64,000 bases of DNA, taken from assembly GCF_035918155.1 (NCBI RefSeq), contig NZ_CP109328.1, positions 1,116,001-1,180,000 of the forward strand. Reading direction: 5' to 3'. A model generated the notes under the pieces. The model ran no database searches. It had not been told where the DNA came from and worked only from the letters and a program-made list of their open reading frames with translations. The position numbers and the translations under genes are program-made. The DNA is from Streptomyces sp. NBC_01591. GTDB taxonomy: Bacteria; Actinomycetota; Actinomycetes; Streptomycetales; Streptomycetaceae. Positions within the stretch are counted from its first letter, which is position 1. Every line of letters begins with the position of its first letter. Positions 43,602-51,310 of the stretch are shown here, one piece after another.

Positions 43602-45361
43602 GGGCTCGTAAAGAATCAACACGTTGCTTCACGGTCTCCCTGTCGTTGGTGTGGTATGCGCATACCGAGTGAGGTTCGTGACCAACTTGCCCTGAGATTC
43701 GGAGTGTTGTTCCCTCATCTGAATGAGCGGCAGCAGCGGCTGGCGCTGGCCGCCGAGGCCCGGCTGCTGGGGCACGGTGGGGTCCGGGCCGTCGCGCGTG
43801 CCGCAGGGGTGAGCGAGACGACGGTGCGGAAGGGTGTCTTCGAGTTGGAGGGCGGTGAGGACCCACTGCCCGATGGCCGGGTCCGCCGGGACGGCGGCGG
43901 TCGCAAGAGCGCCGAGAAGCTTGACCGGCTGCTCGTTCCGGCGTTGCTGGCGCTGGTCGAGCCGGATGAGCGGGGGGATCCGATGTCGCCGCTGCGGTGG
44001 ACGACCAAGTCGCTGCGGTCTCTGGCCGGGGAGCTGACGCGGCAGGGCCATACCGCGTCGGCGCCGACCGTGGGCAGGCTGCTGCGGGAGAACGGTTTCA
44101 GTCTGCAGGCCAATGCCAAGACCCTTGAGGGCGCTCAGCACCCCGACCGGGACGCGCAGTTCCGGTACATCAACGACCAGGTCAAGGACCATCAGGCGGA
44201 GGGCGAGCCGGTGGTCAGTGTGGACACGAAAAAGAAGGAAGTCGTCGGGGATTTCAAGAATGCGGGACGTCAATGGCGGCCGGCCGGTGAACCCGTGCGG
44301 GTTGACGTCCATGACTTCCCCAGCGATGCACTGGGCAAGGCCCTGCCTTATGGCATCTACGATCTGGCGGCGGACACCGGCTGGGTGAATGTCGGTACGG
44401 ATCACGACACCGCAGCCTTCGCGGTCGAATCGATCCGCCGTTGGTGGAACGGGCAAGGACGCCTCGACTACCCGCAGGCCAGACGTCTGTTGATCACTGC
44501 CGATGCCGGCGGCTCCAACGGCTACCGCACCCGGGCCTTCAAGACCGAGTTGGCCGCGTTCGCCGCCCGGACCGGCCTGGCCGTCACGGTCTGCCACATG
44601 CCGCCGGGCACATCGAAGTGGAACAAGGTGGAGCATCGGCTGTTCTCCGCGATCACCATGAACTGGCGCGGCAGAGCGCTGAACAGCCACGAGGTCGTCG
44701 TGCAGTCCATCGCCGCGACCACCACCCGCACCGGTCTCACCGTCCACGCCGAACTCGACACCGGCACCTATCCCACCGGTGTGAAGGTCAGCGACACCGA
44801 GCTGAACGCGGCGCCGGTCACCGGACATGCCTTCCACGGCGAATGGAACTACACCGTGCACCCCCACCCCGCCAGCCCGGCAGACCCCACCAGGCCGACG
44901 CCCGGGCCGGCGGCGGTCTTCGACCGCGGTGCCCTGTCACATCCCGCGCTGACCGGCATGACCTGCACCGCACTGGCCGAGCTGACCGAGACCCTGACCC
45001 CTGGCTGGCAGGCGCTGCAGAAACAGGACCCGGCCACCCGACGCGACGGCGGCACCCGGCGCCGGGCCCCGGGCGGCGGCCGCAAAGCCAAACTCGACCT
45101 GGCCGACCGGGTCCTGGCCACCGTGCTGCAACAAAACCTCGCTCTGCCGCCTACCGTGCTGGCCCACCTCTTCGCCGTCAGCAAGGACACCATCCGCCAC
45201 ACCACCAGCGAGATCCGACGACTGATGGACCAGCACGCGCACACACCCCAGCCCCCAGCAGCACACCTCAGCACCCTGGCAGGACTCCTCGTCCACGCCA
45301 CCGCACACGGCGCGACCCTCACGACAGAGACCAAACCAACGTGTTGATTCTTTACGAGCCC
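43602..45361 (+). mobile_element. ISAzo13-family element, copy 2
   Basis: 1760 bp, same inverted ends as copy 1, head to tail with it and sharing the TTA between them; TTA also follows at 45362-45364. Confidence 0.9.
43656..45347 (+). CDS. ISAzo13-family transposase, copy 2 (intact)
   Basis: 563 aa from ATG 43656 (MRIPSEVRDQLALRFG; the corresponding codon in copy 1 is GTG). Same DDE blocks as copy 1 and a complete C-terminus LSTLAGLLVHATAHGATLTTETKPTC whose stop lies in the right inverted repeat. It could serve both copies in trans. Confidence 0.92.
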   Translation: MRIPSEVRDQLALRFGVLFPHLNERQQRLALAAEARLLGHGGVRAVARAAGVSETTVRKGVFELEGGEDPLPDGRVRRDGGGRKSAEKLDRLLVPALLALVEPDERGDPMSPLRWTTKSLRSLAGELTRQGHTASAPTVGRLLRENGFSLQANAKTLEGAQHPDRDAQFRYINDQVKDHQAEGEPVVSVDTKKKEVVGDFKNAGRQWRPAGEPVRVDVHDFPSDALGKALPYGIYDLAADTGWVNVGTDHDTAAFAVESIRRWWNGQGRLDYPQARRLLITADAGGSNGYRTRAFKTELAAFAARTGLAVTVCHMPPGTSKWNKVEHRLFSAITMNWRGRALNSHEVVVQSIAATTTRTGLTVHAELDTGTYPTGVKVSDTELNAAPVTGHAFHGEWNYTVHPHPASPADPTRPTPGPAAVFDRGALSHPALTGMTCTALAELTETLTPGWQALQKQDPATRRDGGTRRRAPGGGRKAKLDLADRVLATVLQQNLALPPTVLAHLFAVSKDTIRHTTSEIRRLMDQHAHTPQPPAAHLSTLAGLLVHATAHGATLTTETKPTC

Positions 45362-45408
45362 TTAGGGCGTGCAGATCTTTTACCCGTGGCTTTCCGCTCG
45401 GTGGTTCG

Positions 45409-45655
45409 TTGGTCTGGCATGGGTGGGTTGGAAGAGCAACAGCCGTGTTGTCAGCCAAGTTCGGGGCGATTCTGCCGCATCTCGACGAGCGGCAGCGTCG
45501 TCTGTTGATAGGGGCGGAGGCCCGGTCGCTCGGTCACGGCGGGATCCGGGCGGTCGCCCGTGCCGTCGGCGTCCGGGAGGCCACTGTGTCGCTCGGGGTG
45601 CGGGAACTGGACTCCGGAGAGGCGCCGTTGGGGTGGGTTCGCCGGCCCGGTGGTG
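45409..45655 (+). pseudogene. Third ISAzo13-like transposase, N-terminal fragment
   Basis: Reads VLSAKFGAILPHLDERQRRLLIGAEARSLGHGGIRAVARAVGVREATVSLGVRELDSGEAPLGWVRRPGGG (shown in pieces by blocks LPHLDERQRR and AVARAVGVREATV): a divergent ISAzo13 N-terminus. Its left end GGGCGTGCAGATC directly follows TTA after copy 2. Truncated at 45655 where a helicase fragment on the other strand begins. Confidence 0.75.
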
Positions 45656-45920
45656 GCAACCGCCCGGCCGCGCGCAGCTCGTCGTTCTCGGCGGCCCGGC
45701 GGGCCGCTGTGCGGGCGTTCTTGGCCCAGACCCCGATCGGGTAGTCGGCCCACACCGCACTGGTCGACGGGAGGAAGTGGCCGTGGGCGGCGGTGTAGAG
45801 CCGGGCCGCGGCCACCCCGTCCGCCCAGGCCGCGTCCCGCTCGGCCCAGACCATCCCCAATGCCTCCAGCTCCACGAGGCGCTCCGCCTCCAGGGTGCCG
45901 TCGGTGTAGTAGCGACCGCG
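45656..45920 (-). pseudogene. Helicase-associated (HA) domain fragment
   Basis: Minus-strand reading RYYTDGTLEAERLVELEALGMVWAERDAAWADGVAAA and HGHFLPSTSAVWADYPIGVWAKNARTAARR matches the HA repeats found at the C-terminus of actinobacterial DEAD-type helicases. Both ends abut unrelated fragments. Confidence 0.7.
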
Positions 45921-46049
45921 GTGCCGAGTGCCTCGGGCGGAAGGGTGAAGGGAAGCCGCAGATAGCGATCCAGAGCGCCGTCGGGAGAGAAGTGGAAGCC
46001 CGGAGTGAGGGCGAGGTTGCGCGTGGCCGCCAGGTCGGCCAACCGGCGG
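45921..46049 (-). pseudogene. MocR-type aminotransferase, C-terminal part (separated by IS110)
   Basis: Minus-strand reading RRLADLAATRNLALTPGFHFSPDGALDRYLRLPFTLPPEALGTAV is the C-terminal small domain of a MocR protein (PGxxFxPDG...LRLPFTLP). It continues the interrupted MocR gene at 47756-49011 across the IS110; the last residues are lost at the helicase-fragment junction. Confidence 0.8.
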
Positions 46050-46116
46050 GGGGGGTGCCCCTATCTGTTTCGTCAACCCTGTCAGGGTCGGTTCGTGGGA
46101 GTTGGTGCTGGTTTTT

Positions 46117-46145
46117 GGGAACGTCCCGCGAAGCGGGACGTTCCC
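46117..46145. terminator. Hairpin downstream of IS110 transposase
   Basis: GGGAACGTCCCGC, loop GAA, GCGGGACGTTCCC: 13-bp perfect stem inside the element, about 100 bp after the transposase stop (46248). Could end transcription or be part of a non-coding RNA. Confidence 0.5.
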
Positions 46146-46247
46146 GGCGGATCGGGTGCCTGATGGGCAGCCCGGTGGCCGGCACGGCGGGGGTGGCCGT
46201 GCCGGTGCGCGCGTGATGGGGTCAGGAAGGGAGGGGCGGTGGTGCTG

Positions 46248-47483
46248 TCAGGCCGCGAGGCCGATGTCGCCGGGGGTTCGTGGTTCGTAGAGGGCCCCGG
46301 TGCGGATCATTGCGTGGATGACGTTCACACGTTGGCGGGCCAGGCGGAGGATCGCTTGGGTGTGGGTCTTGCCGCGTGCGCGTTGACGGTCGTAGTAGGT
46401 GCGGGAGGAGCGGTCGGATTTGCAGCCGATCGCGGCGAACGCGGCCTGGAAGAGGGCGCGTTTGAGGAGTCGGTTGCCGCGGTGGGGTGCGTGCTCGCCA
46501 CGGATGGAGGTGCCCGAGGACTTGGTGGCGGGGGCGAGTCCGGCGTAGGAGGCGAGGTGTCCTGCGGTGGGGAAGGTGGTGCCGTCGCCGATGGCGACGA
46601 TCACGGCGGCGGTGGTCCTGACGCCCATGCCGGGCATGGAGGTCAGGAGGTGGAAAAGAGGGAGGGCCTCCAGCAGGGCGGCGATCTCCTGCTCGGCCTG
46701 GCGGCGCTGGGTGTGGGCGGCGGCGAGCTGGGCGGCAAGTCCGGGCACGATCAGCGCGCTGGCCTCGGTGCCGGGCACGATGACGGTCTGCTCGGCAAGC
46801 GCGTCGAAGATCTCCGCGGTGAGGTGGTGGGCCTTGCGCGAGCCGTGCGCCTTGAGCAGGGCCTCGCAGCGGGCGTGGCCCAGTTTCTTCAGCCTGGCCG
46901 GGGAGCCGTGCCGTTCAAGGAGGGCCAGGATGTAGGGGTAGCCCAGCCGGGGGCCGACCACCCGCTCCAGGGTGGGATGGATCTGGGAGAGCAGGCCGCG
47001 CAGCCGGTTGGAGGTGCGGTTGACCTCGCCGGCCAGGTCGTTGTCGTAGCCGGTGAGCATGGTCAGCTCGGCCAGCTTCTCGTCGTCGCGGTCCACCGCG
47101 CGCAGGGTGTGCGGCATGGTCCGGGCGGTGTCGGCGATGACGAAGGCGTCGCGGGCGTCGGTCTTGGCTTCGCCCGGGTAGAGGTCGGCGGCCCGGCGCA
47201 TCGAGAGTCCCGGCAGGTAAGCGACCCGGCAGCCGGTCGCGCGGGCCACGGTCAGTGGCAGCGCGCCGATGTTGGCGACCTGGTCCACGATCACCAGGAC
47301 GGTGCCGAACTTGGCCCTGAGCTTGTCGAACAACTCCCGCAGGCGGGCCTCGGTGTTGGGCAGCTTCTTGTCGTGGACGGTCTTGCCCTGCCCGGTCAGG
47401 CCGCGGGCGTGGTGGAACTCCTTGCCCAGGTCCAGGCCGAGGAACAGACCTATGCCGGAGATATCGATGACGGTGTCGGCCAT
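46248..47483 (-). CDS. IS110-family transposase (DEDD, RuvC-like plus transposase_20)
   Basis: 411 aa. The N-terminal DEDD RuvC-like domain: ISGIGLFLGLDLGKEFHHA (first Asp), GTVLVIVDQVANIGALPL, YPGEAKTDARDAFVIADTAR (KTDxxDA, last acidic pair). The C-terminal Transposase_20 domain has LLTSMPGMGVRTTAAVIVAIGDGTTFPTAGHLASYAGLAPATKSSG with the conserved Ser nucleophile region. Start ATG 47483. Close relative of the split transposase at 61128/64000. Confidence 0.93.
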   Translation of the reverse strand: MADTVIDISGIGLFLGLDLGKEFHHARGLTGQGKTVHDKKLPNTEARLRELFDKLRAKFGTVLVIVDQVANIGALPLTVARATGCRVAYLPGLSMRRAADLYPGEAKTDARDAFVIADTARTMPHTLRAVDRDDEKLAELTMLTGYDNDLAGEVNRTSNRLRGLLSQIHPTLERVVGPRLGYPYILALLERHGSPARLKKLGHARCEALLKAHGSRKAHHLTAEIFDALAEQTVIVPGTEASALIVPGLAAQLAAAHTQRRQAEQEIAALLEALPLFHLLTSMPGMGVRTTAAVIVAIGDGTTFPTAGHLASYAGLAPATKSSGTSIRGEHAPHRGNRLLKRALFQAAFAAIGCKSDRSSRTYYDRQRARGKTHTQAILRLARQRVNVIHAMIRTGALYEPRTPGDIGLAA

Positions 47484-47755
47484 GCGCGATGCCCCTCTTC
47501 GGTCGTGCCTTTCGCATCCGTCCCGGCCGTCCCTGCGGCACCACACGCCGGCAACCACGTTACGCAGACATCCCGCCCGTGAAGAGGTCCGGCGTTGCAC
47601 CGGACCAGGCAGTCGTCAGGCCCCTCATCAGCGGTCAAGCGGTGCCCCGAAGCCCGGCGGCAACACCCCCCAGGTCATCGACTTCGACAGGGGGCACACA
47701 GCCATACCGGACCCGGGGGCCAGGCGCCCCATTTCGGGGCCACAGAAAAGGTAAC

Positions 47756-49011
47756 GGGGCGGCGTCGAGGAGCATGAGCCACAGGGACCGACCGCCCTGC
47801 GGGACCGGGAAACAACACCACGGAAGACCTGCGAGTCGCGCGACCAAGTAGTTTCTCTGGGACCTGAGTTGGGCGCGTCGGCGGCCGAGGACCGTCCGCT
47901 GGCGCTCCAGGAGCCGGGCGGCGACGAGCTGGTCGAACGGCGAGGGGGCGAGCGCGGCCGCGAGCGGGAGCGCCGCCAGCCGCCGGGTGACGTCGGGATG
48001 GGCCCGGATCCAACCTACGCGCAGGCCCGGCCACAAGGACTTGCTCAAGGAACCCACGTACACGACGTGCCGGTCACCGGCGCATGACGTGATACGCGGC
48101 GGCGGCGCGGCTCCCTCGCGCAGGTCCAAGTCCCGCATGGTCTCGTCGAAGACGACCAAGGTGTCGTGGGCGTGCAACCGCCGGCGCAGTTCGGCGCGCT
48201 CCTCCTTGCCCATCAACAGGCCCGTCGGGTTGTGGAAATCCGCGATCAGGTAAGTCAGGGACGGCCGGGCAGTCGCGAGAGTACGGTCCATGGCGGGGAC
48301 GTCCCAGCCGGTGGGGGTGAGGGGCTGGGAGACCAGCCGGGCACCCGCGCCCCGGAACAGGGCGAGCGCGCCCGGATAGGTGGGGGAGTCCAGGACGACT
48401 CTGCTGTTCGGCCGCAGGTATGCCGCGCTGAGCAGGCTCAGCGCGACATCGGCGCCGCTGGTCAGCAGGAGGTGCCCGCTGTCGGTCGCGAGCCCTTGGG
48501 CCTCGTAGGCGTCGGCGATGGCTGTGCGCAGCGCCGACGGACCGGCGCCTTCAGAGGGGGCGCGCAACAGTGTGGCGGACAGCGTGTCGGTCGCTTCCCT
48601 CACGGCCTGGAGCAGTTCGCCGAAGGGTGCCGCGGGTTCCGCGATGGTGAGGTCCAGCGGTGCCCCGTTCTTGCCTGCTTCGCCCCGGTCGCTGGCCCAG
48701 GGCGAGAGGCGCTCGTGCAGCCGGGGCAGGGAGACGGTGCTGCCGGAGCCGGTCCGGGTAACGATCAGTTGCTCGGCGCGCAGGATCTGGTAGCCCATCG
48801 TCACGGTGCCCCGAGCGAGACCGAACTCGCCGGCGAGCAGGCGTTCGGCGGGAAGCCGCGCCCCGAGAGGAAGCCGACCGTCGCGGATGGCCTTCTCCAC
48901 GGCATCGGCCAACCGTCGTGCGAGCGGTCCGTCGCCGGCGAGCCAGTTGCCGAGCAACTGGAAGAACCGTGACGCCGGGACGTGCCACACCGTGCCATTC
49001 ACGTAGGCCAC
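47756..49011 (-). pseudogene. MocR-type regulator (GntR HTH plus aminotransferase), interrupted by IS110
   Basis: N-terminal ~420 residues. GntR winged HTH (LADAVEKAIRDGRLPLGARLPAERLLAGEFGLARGTVTMGYQIL), then fold-type I aminotransferase: ADFHNPTGLLMGKEERAEL, TLVVFDETMRDLDL, YVGSLSKSLWPGLRVGWIRA (PLP Lys in SLSKS). Coding breaks at LWLMLLDAAP where IS110 begins; the C-terminus lies at 45921-46049. MocR proteins are PLP-dependent regulators; this one is divergent (53 bp) from phzF and probably controlled it. Confidence 0.85.
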
Positions 49012-49064
49012 TTTATTGGGATTGGACCATGACCGGATGGATGGTCTCGCCCTAGCGTCGAGCC

Positions 49065-49970
49065 GTGACCAGCCACTACCGCATCAGTCCTGAAGACCAC
49101 ACGCCCCTGCACTACCGCCATGTCGATGTGTTTGCCAGCAAGGCGTTCACCGGCAACTCCCTTGCCGTCTTTCCCGACGTCCCCGGCCTCTCCGCCGCAC
49201 AGATGCTCGCGATCACCCAGGAACTCCGGCACTTCGAGACGATCTTCCTGCGCGGTGAGGATGAGAGCCAGGACGTCACCGCCCGGGTGTTCGACCTCTT
49301 CGAGGAACTCGACTTCGCCGGACATCCGGTCCTGGGCGCGGCCGCCGTCCTTCACGAGCGTGACGGCGGCCGGGGCCTGCGGCGCTGGACGTTGCGCCTG
49401 GTCGGCGGGACCGTCGAGGTGACGACCCGGCGCACCGCCACCGGGTACCACGCGGAACTCGACCAGGGAGCGCCGGAATTCCTTGCGACTGTACCGGCGG
49501 AGGACAGGACGGAGATCGCCGCGGCGCTGAATCTGCCCACCCGGGCACTCGCCGACCTTCCCCTGTGTGTCGTCTCCACCGGCTTGCGCTATCTCATCGT
49601 GCCGGTGGTGGCGGGTCTGGCCGAGGCGAGGATCGTCCGCAGCGACTTCGCGGAGCTCGTCGGGCGGTACGGCGCGCAGTTCGCGTACGTGCTCGACATC
49701 GAGGCACTGGAAGGTCGCCACTGGAACAACGACGGCGTTCTGGAGGACATCGCGACCGGCAGTGCGGCGGGCTGCGTCGGCGCGTACCTGGCTCTGCACG
49801 GCGTTGTGCCCGTCGAGGAGGAGTTCACCCTGGGGCAGGGGCGTTTCACCGGCCGTCCGAGCCGGCTCACCGTCCTGCCGCAGGGACGCCCCGACGCGCT
49901 GCACAACATCCGGGTCGGCGGTGACGTGAGCATGGTGGCCCGGGGAACCCTGGACGCCCTGCCCGAGTGA
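49065..49970 (+). CDS. PhzF-family epimerase/isomerase-like protein
   Basis: 301 aa from GTG 49065. FASKAFTGNSLAVFPDVPGLSAAQMLAITQELRHFETIFL contains the PhzF opening with the catalytic Glu (xETxF); later EELDFAGHPVLGAAAVL (usually GHPTLG) and EDIATGSAAGCVGAYLAL (usually DPATGSA). Two-domain hot-dog-like fold; members isomerise or epimerise small acids. Divergent from the interrupted MocR gene and followed 11 bp later by an ornithine-cyclodeaminase fragment, so the original unit was phzF plus an amino-acid enzyme. Confidence 0.9.
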   Translation: MTSHYRISPEDHTPLHYRHVDVFASKAFTGNSLAVFPDVPGLSAAQMLAITQELRHFETIFLRGEDESQDVTARVFDLFEELDFAGHPVLGAAAVLHERDGGRGLRRWTLRLVGGTVEVTTRRTATGYHAELDQGAPEFLATVPAEDRTEIAAALNLPTRALADLPLCVVSTGLRYLIVPVVAGLAEARIVRSDFAELVGRYGAQFAYVLDIEALEGRHWNNDGVLEDIATGSAAGCVGAYLALHGVVPVEEEFTLGQGRFTGRPSRLTVLPQGRPDALHNIRVGGDVSMVARGTLDALPE

Positions 49971-49981
49971 GGACCATTGCC

Positions 49982-50165
49982 ATGCCCAGCTTTCCCCTTC
50001 ACACGGCCGACCGTATTCGCGCGGTCGTGGACCTCACCGACCTCGCGGAGCCGGTCGCCGACGCCTTCAACGCGTTCAGTACCGCCGACGGCGCCCGGGC
50101 GCCGTCGGCGGTACTGCCCGTCGCCGACGGCGGGGACTCCCATGTCAAGACCGCCCACCTGCACG
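49982..50165 (+). pseudogene. Ornithine cyclodeaminase/alanine dehydrogenase-like, N-terminal fragment
   Basis: MPSFPLHTADRIRAVVDLTDLAEPVADAFNAFSTADGARAPSAVLPV followed by DSHVKTAHL is the N-terminal substrate domain of the OCD/Mu-crystallin family, with VKTAHL at the position of the substrate Lys. After about 60 residues it runs into a PP2C-type scrap. The remaining ~250 residues, including the NAD domain, are missing. Confidence 0.65.
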
Positions 50166-50202
50166 TCATGCGGGATGCCGGCGCATCGGTGGGGCTGGTG
50201 TT
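50163..50202 (+). repeat. 40-bp scrap matching the PP2C phosphatase gene
   Basis: CGTCATGCGGGATGCCGGCG and the following bases match 27723-27764 (minus strand) at about 38 of 40 positions, encoding VMRDxGASVGLVF. It is a fragment of that gene or a close paralogue, wedged between two other fragments. Confidence 0.6.
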
Positions 50203-50206
50203 TGCT

Positions 50207-50614
50207 CCATCCCGGACATGGCCGGGAGCGCGGTGAACTCGATGCTGGAGGGGTCGTGGGAGCCCTTCAGTTCTCCGGGAGGAACTCCAGGCCGATGTCG
50301 CTCGCCTTCAGTTCCTCGGCGAGCATGGCGAGTTCGATGCCGCGGCCGTGCCGCTTGTGCTCGTGGACGACGAGGGTCACGGCGACGCCGGAGGAGCGGA
50401 TCTCCCCGGCGAGCTTCACGGCGGCCTCCAGCTCGGGGCGCCGGGTGGCGCGGGTGGAGATCTTCTCCGAGAAGACCCGCGTCACCCCGGTCTCGGCGAG
50501 GGAGTCAAGCTGTGCGTCGAGGGACTGCCGGGCAGTCGAGGCCCGTGCGTAGCCGAGACGGACGTGCCCGGCCGGTTCAGCGCCGGCGCTCACCGGCCGG
50601 GCAGCTCGGTCCAC
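50207..50614 (-). pseudogene. Serine recombinase (resolvase) N-terminal domain, frameshifted and truncated
   Basis: HVRLGYARASTARQSLDAQLDSL holds the catalytic Ser (YARAST); then SEKISTRATRRPELEAAV, VVHEHKRHGRGIELAMLAEEL and LEFL. Near 50277 one base is missing; the next frame gives GELKGSHDPSSIEFTALPAMSGMEQ, the family continuation. The DNA-binding HTH is absent. Remnant of a Tn3-type or similar mobile element. Confidence 0.8.
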
Positions 50615-50693
50615 TCATGAAGCACCCGCCACTCCCGCTTTTGACTCCGACGTGGACATCGCTGCGACAAGCTTGAGACGCTTCACAAAATCT

Positions 50694-50707
50694 ATAGACC
50701 GGTCTAT
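50694..50707. promoter_or_regulatory. TetR operator palindrome
   Basis: ATAGACCGGTCTAT, a perfect 14-bp palindrome ending 9 bp before the TetR start codon and overlapping its likely promoter. Matches the T(A/T)GACC-GGTC(A/T)A style of TetR/AcrR operators, so it is a probable autoregulatory site. Confidence 0.7.
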
Positions 50708-50716
50708 TCTTGAGTC

Positions 50717-51310
50717 ATGGATGGAACCAAGGGAGCCAGGACCAGCTCGCGGCTGGCGGAATCGATGCTGGAACTGATCCAGCGGCACGGCTATAGCGGC
50801 ACGGGACTCAACACGGTGGTGGAGCACGCGGGTGCCCCGAAAGGGTCGCTCTACTTCCACTTCCCCCAGGGGAAGGAGGCCCTCGGAGAGAAGGCCGTCG
50901 AGCTGGCGGCCGCGCGATTTGGCTCTCTCGTCGCCGACTCGGCGCGAGGGTCGGCCACGCCGGGTGAGGTGGTACGCCGTGTGATCGACGAACTGGCCGG
51001 GATACTCAACGACAGCGGCTTCCAGCTGGGATGCCCGGTCTCGGTGGTGACACTGGAGATGGGTGCGCAGAGCGAACGTCTGCGAGACGCCTGCGCCCGT
51101 GCCTTCGAGTCATGGATCGCGCCGGTAAGTGACCTGCTCAGTGCGCACGGCCACCCTCGTCCCGTCGCCCGAGCCCTGGCGACAGCCGTGGTCAGCATGG
51201 TGGAAGGAGCGGTGATCGTCTCGCGTGCCCAGCGGTCCACCGAGCCGCTGCACTGCGCCGCCCAGGCGATCGCCGTGCTGCTGGAACAGAGCGCGGAGGC
51301 TTCGGCATGA
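50717..51310 (+). CDS. TetR/AcrR-family regulator
   Basis: 197 aa. N-terminal HTH: SRLAESMLELIQRHGYSGTGLNTVVEHAGAPKGSLYFHFPQGKEAL, typical of the LmrA/YxaF-like TetR subgroup. A helical ligand domain follows (GCPVSVVTLEMGAQSERLRDACARAFESW). Preceded by a perfect palindrome and overlapping the next gene by ATGA, so it very likely represses its own two-gene operon. The ligand is unknown. Confidence 0.92.
   Translation: MDGTKGARTSSRLAESMLELIQRHGYSGTGLNTVVEHAGAPKGSLYFHFPQGKEALGEKAVELAAARFGSLVADSARGSATPGEVVRRVIDELAGILNDSGFQLGCPVSVVTLEMGAQSERLRDACARAFESWIAPVSDLLSAHGHPRPVARALATAVVSMVEGAVIVSRAQRSTEPLHCAAQAIAVLLEQSAEASA

Larger units (their letters stand above)
46056..47755 (-). mobile_element. IS110-family element inserted in a MocR gene
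   Basis: About 1.70 kb. Removing it rejoins the MocR coding frame (LLDAAP...RRLADLAATRN). The insertion is in a C/G run, so the exact ends are uncertain by a few bases. The end beyond the transposase stop reads GGTGCCCCTATCTGTTTCGT, also found with small changes at 60668. Non-coding: about 270 bp upstream of the transposase and 190 bp downstream, the latter with a strong hairpin. Confidence 0.75.

Noticed and set aside
41436-45347. A single open frame of about 1300 codons
   Set aside because: It joins two near-identical ISAzo13 transposases through a 2-bp deletion and the terminal repeats, plus antisense IS1380 sequence at its start; not a real giant protein.
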